Of a DNA stretch of 64,000 nucleotides, positions 1-10,715 are shown one piece after another; the first letter of the stretch is position 1; each line of letters opens with the position of its first letter. A program made the position numbers and the translations under genes. Under the pieces are notes generated by a model. That model ran no database searches and was not told the DNA's origin. It worked only from the letters and a program-made list of their open reading frames with translations. Origin of the DNA: Ilex aquifolium (lineage: Eukaryota; Streptophyta; Magnoliopsida; Aquifoliales; Aquifoliaceae); NCBI GenBank assembly GCA_951799425.1, contig OX637406.1, forward strand, positions 29,878,390 to 29,942,389. Direction: 5' to 3'.

Positions 1-203
1 CTTCATTCTTTACATTTCCTTGACATTGCTCCCTTGGTCTTGCGTTATTTCGGCATTTGTCCTGCAACTTTCAGATAAAATGTTATACCTAATATCATTC
101 CCGCACAAACCCTAATTCACTCTAAGTACTAATTTTTAGTGCATTTATTATACTAATTTAAATTTTTTGATTTTTTAATTTATACATAATTTAGGTTTAA
201 TCA
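1..203 (-). repeat. 3' LTR of element A (only its first 203 bp lie in the window)
   Basis: Read on the minus strand this begins TGATTAAACC at 203 and runs off the left edge. By eye it is identical over all 203 bases to 8008-8210, the start of the other LTR of the same element. Identity of the two LTRs points to a recent insertion. The polypurine tract lies immediately to its right. Confidence 0.93.
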
Positions 204-217
204 CACCTCCTAACTTA
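204..217 (-). other. Polypurine tract of element A
   Basis: On the minus strand AAGTTAGGAGGTG directly precedes the 3' LTR start TGATTAAACC. This is the expected primer site for plus-strand DNA synthesis. The same kind of tract precedes the 3' LTRs at 17763, 34567 and (minus) 39107. Confidence 0.75.
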
Positions 218-2030
218 AACTTTACTAGTCCCTAGTAAAATAAAAAGAAAATATAATACAAGTAGGGGTAAAATCATTTTCGTAGATTTTTGTACGATTG
301 CATTTAGCATATGCAATAAGCCATTAAACCCCTAGGTGATCCCTAGTGGACGAGTTGTGTCTCGTGAAGGTTTTCAGTGAAGCTACCTACAAACTTCAGT
401 AATTAGAAATGCATATTTCATATTTTTCACATGTATGATTAGAATGATATTTCTTCTGTCTTGCTAGAATGCTTCCTTTTCTGATCACCTTGAGAGAATC
501 ATATGTTGGGTGTAGTATTATCTATATATTTTTATGAAAACTTGTGTGTGTGTGTAGTGATGTTTTTATTTTCAAAAATCACTTGAAAAATATTACCCTC
601 TTTCATGGTAGTCTTGATGTCAATCCTTTCCTGGAATACACTCAGTAAGAATAGCACACATGTTATAGTGACTGTTCTTATAATTTTACATGTGATTGGA
701 ATATTGATAACAAAACAAATTATTTCACATGTAATAGAAAGGAGCGGTTATGTTAAATAAACTGGAAATTGACATAATCTCATGAAAGAATATTAACACT
801 GTATTAAATATATTATTAACATTTTCCTTTTTAGATTGCTAGAATGGATGCAAATATATGATTTCTGGAATCAAAAAGGACTTTTATTAGGTTGTATTGT
901 GGCCATTGGGTTTAGAGTTTAAGAAACGACGTTTATGGGGTTCAAAAGCTACCTTTTGGCATTCCTCTTAAAACTTTATGTATTCTTTCCATTTTTTTTT
1001 TTTTTTTTTTTTTTGCACTTTCTTGGCTCTCTCTTTTTTTATTTTTCACTTTCTTGGCGAGTGCATTTTATGCTCCATCTCGCTTTTTGTTGAACGGGTG
1101 CGTTTTACGCTCCATCCCGTTCTTAACTCATGCTTTTTTTTTTTTTTTTTGAGTGCATTTTATGCTCCATCTCACTTTTTTGGTATCCTGTTGATTTAAA
1201 AGAGGGTGCAAGAAAATTATGTAGCTCAGGTAGGTTTAATATCTTTTTATCTGGCTCGGGTCTTTTTCAGGTTTCATGAAAAGAATTTATACTATTTTAG
1301 GCTCAAACATGGTTGACTAATGATATAATTTTGTAAAAGAAATGGTTAAGGCTCAAAATTAATCAAACATGGCCTAAGATCATTTTCCAGAAATCCTATA
1401 TTTATATTCTTTCTAGATAAATAGTTAAGGGCAATGTACATAATATATTTCAAGACGTGCTAATCAAAGCAAATATAATGAGATTATTCAAAGAAAAGTT
1501 ACCGCTGAATCGAAGATTCGTAGTTGAGTAGATGTAGCATTTCTCTCCAAGAAAGAATGGCTCTAATTCTGCATTTGGTTTTTTACATCTCCACTATATA
1601 TAGAAAGAGTGTAGTATTTTGCATGGTTTTCAAAAATAAAGACATCTGTTTGTGCTTCTAAGGTTAAGTTCGAATAAAAATATTGAGATAACGTACAGCT
1701 AAAATATGACAGTCTCATGAGATCAGATTGAGAGTATTTTCGCAAGGCATTAGAATATAATCCTAATCTAACTGTGAATTATATGAAATATACTTCCTAC
1801 TTTAGCAATGTATGCTCTCATTTTAACAAAGACAATTAAAACATACTGAAAATTAAAACATATTAGTTCAAACATATATAAACATATAAGCAAAATTTAA
1901 CTAAGTTCAAATCACACAAACATAAAAAACATAAAACATAACTTTAAGTTTTAAGTGCAGAAATTGAAAGTGCATAAACTAAAAAGGGTGAGTGAAAGAA
2001 AGCAAAGTTTTAAGTAGAATCCCCTGGTCT
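218..2030 (-). other. Long non-coding 3' region of element A
   Basis: No credible gene. The region is AT-rich and recognisably similar to the 3' UTRs of B (15906-17746) and D (32742-34550), for example the stretch near 300-400 that matches 17580-17690. At 1057-1175 there are three degenerate copies of a unit around TGCATTTTATGCTCCATCTC, separated by T tracts (longest at 988-1014). Confidence 0.6.
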
Positions 2031-2477
2031 TTAAGAAGTTGAAGGACCTCCTCCAAAATGCTGTCTGAATAGCCTTAATATTTCTGCCTGACTCTGTTCA
2101 TATTCTGTCATACGCTGGCCAAGTTGATTGATGTTGGCATCTACTTGAGTGAGGGTAGCTTCCAATCCCAGCAAAATCTGTCTGTCGGTTCGGTCGTCCA
2201 CAGGGATGTAAGGTTGATCCTCTGGTGGTTGCTGCTGCTCCTGTGGAATGAACTCCTCAGGTGGGTGAAATGGTTCTTCTTGCTGTTGCTGTTGTGGCTC
2301 TGCTGGTTGTACTTCAGGTACATCTTCTTGTTGTCCTCCATGACTTTTCTTCAAGATTTCTGGTTTGGCCGAAGTTTTGGAAGTGCAGAAACTGAGAACT
2401 GATCGGCTGCATGGAGGAGTGTATTTATAATAGGGACCATCGTCCAGACGGTGGGAGTGCCGTCCGGACGGTGCCAA
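2031..2477 (-). CDS. Shortened ORF3-like protein of element A (C-terminal remnant)
   Basis: A 148-codon ORF on the minus strand. It is rich in Gln, Pro and Glu in the middle. Its last 60 residues contain QILLGLEATLTQ and QAEILRLFRQ and end GGGPSTS. These resemble the C-terminal tail of ORF3 in elements B and D (GPSTST followed by a helical EILRLLRGG segment), so this is probably an ORF3 that lost its central domain. The nominal ATG lies upstream of an internal TATA box (2422-2429), so the real start, if the gene is expressed, is uncertain. The coding region follows a pair of CCGTCCGGACGG-type palindromes, the motif used in this element's LTR. The product may be non-functional. Confidence 0.5.
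   Translation of the reverse strand: MAPSGRHSHRLDDGPYYKYTPPCSRSVLSFCTSKTSAKPEILKKSHGGQQEDVPEVQPAEPQQQQQEEPFHPPEEFIPQEQQQPPEDQPYIPVDDRTDRQILLGLEATLTQVDANINQLGQRMTEYEQSQAEILRLFRQHFGGGPSTS
2422..2471 (-). promoter_or_regulatory. Internal promoter-like module of element A before ORF3
   Basis: On the minus strand a perfect palindrome CCGTCCGGACGG (2471-2460) and a degenerate copy (2450-2439) are followed by TATAAATA (2429-2422). The same arrangement of two palindromes then TATAAATA is found in the element's LTR (7939-7908, TATA at 7856-7849). This suggests a second promoter, inside the element, driving ORF3. Promoter function is inference. Confidence 0.55.
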
Positions 2478-2851
2478 CTATCGGGTTCCAGTTTTTTTTT
2501 TCCTTTGTGTTTTGCTTGAATTTTCCTGCAATGTTACTTCTTTAATTTCCTGCAATACACAAAATATTTATTCTACTAAAACTCTTGCTTACCACTCTTT
2601 TTTTTTTTTGTAATCAAAAAATGGGTTTTTTTAATTTTTATTTGTTATTGCTTATTTACAGAATTGCCTACTTAATTTATGTATATTTTTAACTACTTAC
2701 TTTTATACTTATATACATAAATAACTAAAACAAAACATGTACGTATATGCAAACAAGCGTATTTATAAAAATATGTACATTTATACAAATTTATACATGG
2801 ATATATTATAATTATGTATATACATATATACTTCTTCCAAAAGTGTGTTGA

Positions 2852-3262
2852 TTATATTGTGTCGGAGTCAGAACTGTCTGGGTCATTATTACCAGTGACT
2901 CGACCAACTTCATTTCGAACGTACTTGGTTAACATCGGGGTGGAGTAGGATGGCGTTTCAGGGTAATCCTTGCTCTGCCCATACCTAATCCACCGTAGTC
3001 GATCGGATGCTCGACCTGAAATCGGTTCCGCACATGGATTGTATTGTCTTAAATGTTCTGTTCGACCGCATCTGACACAAGCACCAAGACGATTTGCTCG
3101 TCTATGTTTAGCATAGGAACTTTTTCCACATAGTGGCCTTGGTTGGCTTTCAAATATTTCAAGATTTCTAACTCTTCTGGCTTTTTGCATGATCAGTGCA
3201 TGAACGTCTTTTGGAAGATGACGCAGTATAATTACACTTAACCAAAATAGTTTTTCGTCCAT
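2852..3262 (-). CDS. 136-aa accessory protein with variant CCHC zinc knuckle (element A copy)
   Basis: An intact ORF on the minus strand, co-linear with the 136-aa ORFs at 13619-14029 and 30453-30863 and about half identical to them. Conserved cysteines and histidine fit Cys-x2-Cys-x4-His-x6-Cys (CVRCGRTEH followed by a Cys seven residues on), preceded by the basic block GKSSYAKHRRANRLG and followed by EPISGRASDRL. The tail is acidic. The layout (hydrophobic N-terminus, Arg-rich segment, zinc knuckle, then an EPISG-type motif) resembles the cysteine-rich nucleic-acid-binding protein of carlaviruses (Pfam Viral_NABP family, from memory, not searched). Nucleic-acid binding is likely; suppression of silencing is only a hypothesis. 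The ATG follows a conserved 32-nt block by 40 nt. The gene is intact even though this element lost pol. Confidence 0.75.
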   Translation of the reverse strand: MDEKLFWLSVIILRHLPKDVHALIMQKARRVRNLEIFESQPRPLCGKSSYAKHRRANRLGACVRCGRTEHLRQYNPCAEPISGRASDRLRWIRYGQSKDYPETPSYSTPMLTKYVRNEVGRVTGNNDPDSSDSDTI

Positions 3263-3301
3263 TTTTTTTTTTTTTTATTTAATATAATATAAAAGACTCT
3301 C

Positions 3302-3333
3302 TATCCGGTTCTTTAACGTCTGCCAGTCACAAA
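3302..3333 (-). promoter_or_regulatory. Conserved 32-nt block upstream of the 136-aa gene (element A copy)
   Basis: On the minus strand the core GACTGGCAGACGTTAAAG is identical to the blocks at 13564-13595 and 30398-30429; over 32 nt there is a single A-to-G difference. The surrounding sequence is not conserved between the families. It contains a possible splice acceptor (CTGGCAG). Confidence 0.6.
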
Positions 3334-3390
3334 GACAAACAAAATTTTTAAATCATGATTACTATTTTAAACTCATAAACTCACACGCCT

Positions 3391-3405
3391 ATCTCCCCAA
3401 CTTAA
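3391..3405 (-). other. Internal (central) polypurine tract of element A
   Basis: On the minus strand AATTAAGTTGGGGAGAT lies between gag-protease and the accessory gene. It matches the terminal-type polypurine tract and the tracts at 13416-13431, 30256-30270 and 43017-43030, which occupy the same relative place in B, D and G. Confidence 0.5.
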
Positions 3406-3590
3406 TTTAAATATTATCCTCACTCTATAAGATGAAAGTAGAAAATTGCTAATTAGGTCTTGCAGCGAGAGATATTTATAGTATAAGATTTTAATATAAG
3501 AGACAAATAAAGAAACTATACAAAAGACATAAAAACATAAAACAAAGAAAATTTTAACTACTATATACAAGAAGTGCATTAGAGGATAGA

Positions 3591-6086
3591 TCAATCGGGC
3601 TTAAGTTCCCAAGTAGAGTTTCTTACATTCCCTGATACTTTCGGCGAAGAATTTAACAAATCAGCATAAAATTGTATCTCAGGATTTCCATTATCAACAA
3701 CAGAATTAATTAAACAGACTTGTAGAGGGTCAGAATAAGAAGAGGTGTTAATTTTCTCCTCTACAATCTTATCAATTTCATCTACCTCACAAATTTCTTC
3801 CTCCTCACCTGGGTGCTTTATCACATTAAAGATGTTCAATTCACTGGTCATATTTCCAAATGAAAGCTTCATGACTCCATTCCTACAATTTATCAATGCA
3901 TTTGATGTAGCTAGGAATGGTCTACCTAGAATAAGAGGTATGTATTGAGATGCATACATCTGACAACTTGGTTCCGTGTCTATAACAATAAAATCTGCTG
4001 GAAAATAGAATTGATCCACTTGGACAATAACATCTTCCACAATTCCTCTTGGAATTTTTATTGATCGGTCTGCTAATTGTAGTTTAATATTGGAAGGTTT
4101 TAACTCACTTAGTCCTAGTTGTGTATAGACTGAATATGGCATTAAATTACAACTGGATCCAAGATCTAACAGAGCTTGTTCAATTTGAAAATTTCCAATA
4201 ATACATGAGACTGTAGGACTACCCGGATCTTTGTACTTAAGAAGTGTATCATGTTGTATTATATTGACTTGCTCAGTTGCAAATGCTTTCTTTGGTACAT
4301 TAGTTCTTCTTTTTATTGTGCAAAGATCTTTTAGGAATTTAGCATAAACTGGAACTCTTTTTATTGCATCTAATAATGGAATATTAATCTTTACCTGTTT
4401 AAATAGCTCGAGAATATCAGATTGATCTTTTTCAGCTTGAAGTTGCTTGACTCTTTGAGGGAAAGGTAAAGGGATAGGATATGGCGGATCTTTTTCACTT
4501 TGTACTCCTGGTTGCTTTTTGATTAAAGGTTCAGATTCAAGTGGTTCGTTTACAGGAATTGACTCACGTATTTTCTTTGAAATCTTAGGTTTGATGGTTT
4601 TATCAATTACCTTACCACTTCTTAGTGTTGTAATTGCTTGTACTTGATTTGACGAAAGTTCAGAGGATACAAAATGATTCTGACTTTGTGGAGGTTTAGG
4701 TTGAGAAGGAAACTTTCCTTTCTCTGATGTACTCAAGGACTGGGTCAACTTTGCAAGATGACTCTTAATATCTTCAATACTCTGGGAAGTTTGAGCTTTA
4801 AAATCATTAAATGCTTGAGTTGTTTGAGTATTAAAACTCATTTGACTTTGAATAAATTGATTCATAGTATCTTCCAGAGCTCTTCTTTGAGGAGGTTGAT
4901 AAGGTTGGTACTGTTGTTGATTTTGTGGCTGTGGTGGACCTTGTGTTTGATTTGTAGGTTGTGTATTTCTCCAACTAAAATTCGGATGATTTCTCCATCC
5001 TGGATTGTAAGTTTCAGAATATGGATTTGAATATGGTTTATTATAAGTTGGAACAGCATTTGATTGTTCAATTAAAACTTCTTTAAAGGCAGGTATAGTT
5101 GGACATTCCCCAGCAGGATGTCCTGACAACGCACAAATTTCACACACTTGATCAGTAGAGGTTACAACAGATACTTGTTTAAGTTTTTTCATTTCTAAGG
5201 CTTCTAATTTTCGAGATAAATTAGCCATTTTAGCTCTTAAATCATCATCGTCTTTTAAAACATATTTCCCTTTTTCAGATATAGATGGCCTATTTTCCAC
5301 AATGTTTGAAGAGGTTGAGTCCCACATCTGGGAACTCTCCGAAATAGTATCAAAAAATTGAAATGCTTCTTCAGGATTTTTACTCATAAATTCTCCTTGA
5401 GCCATCATTTCAACAAATTGTCTCATTGCAGATGGAAGAGCATCATAAAAGAAACCAACTAAAGTCCAGTTTTCAAATGCATGATGTGGATAAGCTTGGA
5501 GAAGATCTTCAAATCTTTCCCAACATTGATAAAAAGTTTCTTTTTCCTTTACAACAAAATTCATTATTTTACGTCTTAGTGCATTAGTACGATGCACAGG
5601 AAAAAACTTTTTAAAGAACTCAGTTTGTAAAGCTTGCCAATTTGTGATAGAATTTGCTCTTAAAGAATTAAGCCATAGTTTAGCTTTATCTTTTAACGAA
5701 AAAGGAAAAAGTTTTAATTTAATCATTTCAGAACTATCTTGCAAAGTTCCACAGACTTCTTCAAATTCTTTCATATGAACATAAGGATTTTCATCTTCCA
5801 AACCATGGAACTGTGGTAGTAGTTGTATTGTTCCTGGCTTGATATTAATATTTGGAGTGTCTGTTGGAAAAACAAAACATGACGGAACATTAGTTCTAGT
5901 AGGATGTAAATATTCTCTTAATGGTCTAGTATTTTGAACTATTTCCTGTTCTCTAGCCTCTTCCTCCCTAGGTACATTTTGAGCCATACTTAAGTTAAAT
6001 GATTCTTGTGTAGATGCAGATGAAGAAGATGAGGAAGATGAAGGAGTTGACTGATTTACAGAACCTACTGATGAATGAACAGACAT
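3591..6086 (-). CDS. gag: Gag-protease polyprotein of element A (Athila-like)
   Basis: An 831-aa intact ORF on the minus strand. An N-terminal Ser-rich stretch is followed by a retrotransposon Gag domain (about residues 110-230, with LWLNSL and FFPVHRTNALRRKIMNF). A CCHC zinc knuckle (C315, C318, H323, C328; CEICALSGHPAGEC) binds RNA. A Gln/Pro-rich region follows, then an aspartic protease with ALLDLGSSCNLMPYSVY (641-645 as active site DLGSS, typical of Athila) and the ILGRPFLAT strand. The ORF ends NSTWELKPD, which in complete relatives is the linker just before RT, so the 3' end is a deletion junction. The start ATG lies 134 nt inside the primer site. Gag would form the particle and protease would process it, possibly for use in trans with pol from another element. 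Confidence 0.9.
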   Translation of the reverse strand: MSVHSSVGSVNQSTPSSSSSSSSASTQESFNLSMAQNVPREEEAREQEIVQNTRPLREYLHPTRTNVPSCFVFPTDTPNINIKPGTIQLLPQFHGLEDENPYVHMKEFEEVCGTLQDSSEMIKLKLFPFSLKDKAKLWLNSLRANSITNWQALQTEFFKKFFPVHRTNALRRKIMNFVVKEKETFYQCWERFEDLLQAYPHHAFENWTLVGFFYDALPSAMRQFVEMMAQGEFMSKNPEEAFQFFDTISESSQMWDSTSSNIVENRPSISEKGKYVLKDDDDLRAKMANLSRKLEALEMKKLKQVSVVTSTDQVCEICALSGHPAGECPTIPAFKEVLIEQSNAVPTYNKPYSNPYSETYNPGWRNHPNFSWRNTQPTNQTQGPPQPQNQQQYQPYQPPQRRALEDTMNQFIQSQMSFNTQTTQAFNDFKAQTSQSIEDIKSHLAKLTQSLSTSEKGKFPSQPKPPQSQNHFVSSELSSNQVQAITTLRSGKVIDKTIKPKISKKIRESIPVNEPLESEPLIKKQPGVQSEKDPPYPIPLPFPQRVKQLQAEKDQSDILELFKQVKINIPLLDAIKRVPVYAKFLKDLCTIKRRTNVPKKAFATEQVNIIQHDTLLKYKDPGSPTVSCIIGNFQIEQALLDLGSSCNLMPYSVYTQLGLSELKPSNIKLQLADRSIKIPRGIVEDVIVQVDQFYFPADFIVIDTEPSCQMYASQYIPLILGRPFLATSNALINCRNGVMKLSFGNMTSELNIFNVIKHPGEEEEICEVDEIDKIVEEKINTSSYSDPLQVCLINSVVDNGNPEIQFYADLLNSSPKVSGNVRNSTWELKPD

Positions 6087-6219
6087 AGACTAAAAATAAC
6101 AAAGTATAAACATATATAACAAACAAACAAATAAATTTTTTTTTTTTTTTATAAATATTATTTTAATTATAATTTTATATTTTATATTTTATTTTATTTT
6201 ATTTTTCAATTACCTTAAC

Positions 6220-6237
6220 TCCCCGGCAACGGCGCCA
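6220..6237 (-). other. Primer-binding site, tRNA-Asp type (element A)
   Basis: On the minus strand TGGCGCCGTTGCCGGGGA is an exact 18-nt complement of the 3' end of plant tRNA-Asp(GTC). It starts 6 nt inside the LTR end. This primer is characteristic of Athila-lineage elements. Confidence 0.93.
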
Positions 6238-6243
6238 AAAACT

Positions 6244-8210
6244 TGATTCGCACTTTTTAGTGTGTCAGAATTATATTATTATATTACACCCAAGTATAAG
6301 TGGTCGAATTGTAGTTTTCTTGGTTTTTGAGTCCAAGTATCGATCCCACAGAGAGTTTTAGTAATTAAAATAAAATAAAATAAATAAAATAAAAATAAAG
6401 CAATAAAAAGGTTGTTTGGAGTAGTTTGATGTTTAATCGCTTGTGGTGTGAGCTTAGTCTAATGACGGTGCTAAAAACTTGATTCTAAAATAACAGGTGG
6501 AATAAAGGTGCAGAAATAAAATGCGTACGTAAAACAAATGAATGACAGAAATATAAAAGATATCCTTCAGTTCAAGGATCCCACATGCTTTACATTGGTC
6601 TTGTTACGGAATTGCTACCTCACATCAGTTAACTTCCATTTTACTGGCAAGCTAACCGGCAGGTCTGATGTATATATATATTATAACACAGCTGCTTCTT
6701 AGGCTACACTGGTTATATTTATGTCAAATGATTAACCCAAGCAAACCAGAAGGACAAGCCATTCATGAGGAATACTTGAGTTATTCACTTGATCTCATGA
6801 TTGCAAATACGTATATATATAATAAACCATAACACAGCTGCTTCTTAGGCTACACCGGTGGTAATATATAGCACAGTTGCTTCTTAGGCTACACTGGGCT
6901 TAGATGTTCCAATTGATTAATTCAAGTAAAATCCGCAGGTGGTACAGACTATCTTCCGGTGACTTGTCAGGTCAACCGGTGGTAGTTAATCATAATACAA
7001 CTGCTTCTTAGGCTACACTGTATTTAGATATATCACCCAGAAAGTGAAGTTACTCGAACGGCATACTTGAATTATTCAATAGGTTATCTTGTAATATATA
7101 TATATATATATATAGACAGTAGAACTTCCTCAGCGTTCCAGTGTAGGACTAGCCATACTGACAGGATCACCGGGGTTATTCTAGCAGGCAATATTATTAT
7201 ATATATAGTAATACCAGGCGTCAGTGGAACTTCCTCAGCATTTCGGTGGAAACGCCGGGGTCATTCTAGCTGGCCCGTCTTATATATATATATAATACTA
7301 TCAGGCGTCAGTGGAACTTCCTCAGCATTCCAGTGGAGGATTAACCATACCGGTAGGAACGCCGGGGTCATTCTAGCTGGCCCGTCTTGTATATATAATA
7401 AACGTATAAATAAAACATCAGCAATTCCAAAAACAGATCAATATTATACATGTGTTCCCCTCGAACCGGAGGATATACGGAACTACTCACGCTCCATTGC
7501 TATAGACAAGCAAGGAGAGCTAGCAGTTGTCATTACAACAGAAAGGAAAGTGCGGAATTTAAATGTCTTTCGCAGGGAACGATTGAAACACAACCACTCT
7601 TATAATCGGTTAAGATGAAAAAGTGGCGGCAGTTCAATTATTCGAATTGAAAGCTATACAAAAACTATAAAGGTACAGGACTTAGGACTGAAGTATAACA
7701 TGGACCGGAGTGTATTTTCTCTTCTCTTTTCTTTCTCTCTTTTTCTCTCTTCAGAACTTCAGAACTTCAGAATCTCTCTCAGATCTCTCTGTTTCTCTCT
7801 TCTTTTCTGCCTCAGTCCGGCCGTGTATGAAAGCTGAAGAGTGTCCCTATTTATAGGCGTGGGAAGGCAAGTGGGAGAAGAGATGAGGCTGAGTCTGACA
7901 AGGGTGACCGTCCGGACGGCAGTCCCACCGTCCGGACGGTGGTGCTTTGCTGGAAACGGCCACTTGCATGCATGCTGAGTCTTCACGTTGGTTAATTACA
8001 CTTTGGCCTTCATTCTTTACATTTCCTTGACATTGCTCCCTTGGTCTTGCGTTATTTCGGCATTTGTCCTGCAACTTTCAGATAAAATGTTATACCTAAT
8101 ATCATTCCCGCACAAACCCTAATTCACTCTAAGTACTAATTTTTAGTGCATTTATTATACTAATTTAAATTTTTTGATTTTTTAATTTATACATAATTTA
8201 GGTTTAATCA
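6244..8210 (-). repeat. 5' LTR of element A (1967 bp)
   Basis: On the minus strand it begins TGATTAAACC at 8210 and ends GCGAATCA at 6244, with matching TGATT/AATCA tips. Two perfect CCGTCCGGACGG palindromes (7939-7928 and 7919-7908) lie 50-90 bp upstream of the TATA box TATAAATA (7856-7849). The downstream half holds imperfect repeats built on GCTGCTTCTTAGGCTACAC (6690-7020) and on TTCCTCAGC.TTCCAGTGGA (7120-7390). Open frames inside the LTR, such as the one at 7067-7618, are chance. Confidence 0.92.
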
Positions 8211-8719
8211 GGAGGCATTCAATTTTTTTTGACACCATATCTGACAGTTCTCAGATGTGGGACTCAGTCTCTCCTACCACTGTAGAAGCCAGACCATCTA
8301 CTTCCCAATGAGGTAAATATGTCTTAAGAGAGGATGATGACTTGAGAGCAAAAATGTCTACGTTGTCTCGAAAGCTTAAAGCTTTAGAGATGAAGAAAGT
8401 CCATCAAGTTGATGTTAGCTCTTCCACAGAACAAGTGTGTGGAATCTGTGCGCTAACAGGACACCCTACTGGGGAGTGTCCTACCATCCCAGCGTTCAAA
8501 GAGGTCTTGTTGGAACAAACACATGCAATTTCCAACTTCAACAAGCCTTACTCCAACCCATACTCTGAAACATACAATCCAGGGTGGCGGAACCACCCTA
8601 ACTTCAGTTGGAAGAACACACAACCAATGACCATGAACCAACAACAAGGATCATACCCACCACCTCAAGAACCTCCCGCATATCAACCATACCAACCACC
8701 ACAAAAAGATGAGCCTTGA
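8211..8719 (+). pseudogene. gag: Gag fragment of element B with CCHC zinc knuckle
   Basis: Gag sequence resumes at the right edge of element A, corresponding to 29389 onward in element D. An indel in a T run near 8230 and a stop before 8342 break the first part. From 8342 the frame is open and carries the zinc knuckle CGICALTGHPTGEC and the conserved NPYSETYNPGWRNHPNFSW segment. One extra base near 8705 shifts the frame, and the next segment continues in another frame from 8709. The N-terminal half of gag is to the left of element A, outside the window. Confidence 0.8.
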
Positions 8720-9563
8720 GGACACACTGAATCAGTTCATGCAAAGCCAAATGAACTATAACAATAATTTCACACAGGCTTTCACTGATTTTAAAACCCA
8801 TACCACTCAATCTTTTGAGGATCTTAAAAGCCACATCCAAAGATTGACCCAATCCATGGTCACACACGAAAAGGGCAAGTTTCCTACCCAACCAAAGCAA
8901 CCACAAGGCCAATTCCATGGAGGGAACCCTTCAACAATAGGAAACACACAAGACCAAGCCCAAGTTGTCACTACACTAAGAAGTGGTAAGGTGATTGACA
9001 AGACCATCAGAGAAATACTCATTCCAAAACCAAGACCTGAGTCAATCCCAGTCAACCCATCATCTGAGCCTGAACCAATTGAGACTGAACTTGAGGAAGA
9101 ACCTGAGCCTATGATAGAACAAGAGCCAGAAACTTCTGAGGAAAGAGAACCTTCATGTTCCATTCCTGCTCCTTTTCCTCATAGACTCAAAACCAAACAG
9201 AAGTTGAAAAATCAACCTGAAATTTATGAGCTTTTTAAGCAAGTAAATATCAACATCCCACTTCTGGACGCAATCAAACAAGTTCCGTCTTATGCCAAGT
9301 TTCTAAAAGACTTGTGCACAGTCAAGAGAAGTCAGAATGTCCAAAAAAGAGTCTTCCTAACAGAACAAGCCAGTGCCCTTCTTCAACACAAAACCCTTCC
9401 AAAATACAAAGACCCAGGGTGTCCGACTGTGTCATGTATCATTGGAAACTTCAGGATTGAACAAGCACTGTTAGACCTTGGAGCCAGTGTGAATTTGCTA
9501 CCCTACTCTGTCTACCAGCAGTTGGGTCAGGGTGAACTCAAACCCACTTATGTCACACTCTAG
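8709..9563 (+). pseudogene. Gag C-terminus and aspartic protease of element B
   Basis: This 284-codon segment carries the end of gag (LEDTLNQFMQSQMNY), an acidic Pro/Glu-rich linker, then a retroviral-type aspartic protease: ALLDLGASVNLLPYSVY holds the active-site Asp (DLGAS in place of the usual DTGA, normal for Athila). It ends at TAG (9561-9563), which stands where related copies have a Gln codon. The downstream sequence continues in the same frame, so this is a nonsense mutation and not a gene end. Confidence 0.85.
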
Positions 9564-10667
9564 TTGGCCGACAAATCTGTCAAAACCCCCAGAGGGATTG
9601 TTGAAGATGTGCTTGTCCAAGTGGATAATTTTGTCTTCCCTGTTGACTTCATTGTTCTAGATACTCAGCCAGCAATACATTCGGAGAACCAAATTCCCGT
9701 CATTCTTGGTCGACCTTTCCTAGCAACCTCCAATGCACTAATCAATTGCAGGAATGGAGTCGTGAAATTAACTTTTGGGAATATGACTCTCGAACTAAAC
9801 ATTTTCAATATTGCTAAGCATCCAAAAGAAGAAAAGGAAGAAAGGGAAATAAACTCCATTGAATATTTGATACAGGAACATCTGAATGACATATTTTGTG
9901 AGGACCTTACTGAATCTTCTCTGTTGGAGTTCATCTCATTAGAAACAATAGATGATGACCCAAATCCACAATGTTGCCCTACTCATGCTGTTGAGACATG
10001 GGCCCCCAAATTCGAAGAGATTTCACCAAGTGGCACAAAGCCAATCTCATCAAGTGTTAGGCCACCAAAGCCTGAATTGAAACCTCTCCCATCTGACCTC
10101 AAATATGCACTCTTAGGAGAGGACAAGTCATACCCAGTGGTAATTTCATCTAAGCTCACAGACTTACAAGAGTCTAAATTGATTGAAGTTCTTCAAAGCC
10201 AAAAAAGCACCATTGGATGGACCATCGCTGACTTGAAAGGTATAAGCCCGTTAATCTGCAATCATGCTATATACTTTAAAGAAGATTCAAAACCCTCTCG
10301 TCAAATGCAGCGACGACTAAACCCTCACAGGAAGGAAGTTGTGAGAACTGAGGTACTCAAGCTCTTAGATGCAGGAATAATCTTCCCAATATCTGACAGC
10401 AAGTGGGTTAGTCCAACCCAAGTTATGCCCAAAAAGTCTGGGGTCACAGTGGTAAAAAATGATGCAAATGAACTAGTACCAACTGGAGTCGTCACAGGAT
10501 GGCGAATGTGCATTGATTATCGAAAACTCAATTTGGTCACTAGAAAAGATCATTTTCCTCTTCCATTTATTGACCAAGTCCTAGAGAGAATTGCAGGCCA
10601 TGCATTCTACTGTTTCCTAGATGGGTATTCTGGATACAATCAAATTGAAATAGCATTAGATGATTAG
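9564..10667 (+). pseudogene. pol: Protease C-terminus and N-terminal reverse transcriptase of element B
   Basis: It begins with the protease flap and second half (GIVEDVLVQVDNFVFPVDF, VILGRPFLATSNALINC), then a variable linker ending PPKPELKPLPSDLKYALLG, then RT: the fingers segment (HRKEVVRTEVLKLLDAGII), WRMCIDYRKLN, and the first catalytic Asp in FYCFLDGYSGYNQI. It ends at TAG (10665-10667) where the family normally has Gln before [11 protein letters not shown]. The frame then continues unchanged. Confidence 0.88.
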
Positions 10668-10715
10668 GAGAAAACAACCTTCACATACCCCTTTGGCACC
10701 TTTGCATTCAAAAGG

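Larger units (their letters stand above)
1..8210 (-). mobile_element. Element A: non-autonomous Athila-like Ty3/gypsy LTR retrotransposon
   Basis: On the minus strand the order is 5' LTR (8210-6244), tRNA-Asp primer site (6237-6220), gag-protease (6086-3591), a central polypurine tract (3405-3391), a 136-aa accessory gene (3262-2852), a short ORF3 remnant (2477-2031), a long 3' UTR, a terminal polypurine tract and the 3' LTR. No RT, RNase H or integrase is present. The gag-protease ORF stops at the point where related elements go on into the RT linker (residues ELKP), so pol was removed by an internal deletion. The right LTR end (8210) adjoins gag sequence of element B, so A is inserted in B. 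The target duplication cannot be checked because the left end is outside the window. Confidence 0.9.

Noticed and set aside
6220..6237. tRNA-Asp-like sequence as a possible tRNA gene
   Set aside because: Only the 18-nt 3' end complement is present, placed next to an LTR end; it is a primer-binding site.
7067..7618. 183-codon plus-strand frame inside the LTR of element A
   Set aside because: It runs antisense through LTR repeats (TTCCTCAGC units) and AT microsatellites, with no domain and no match in the related LTR of F.
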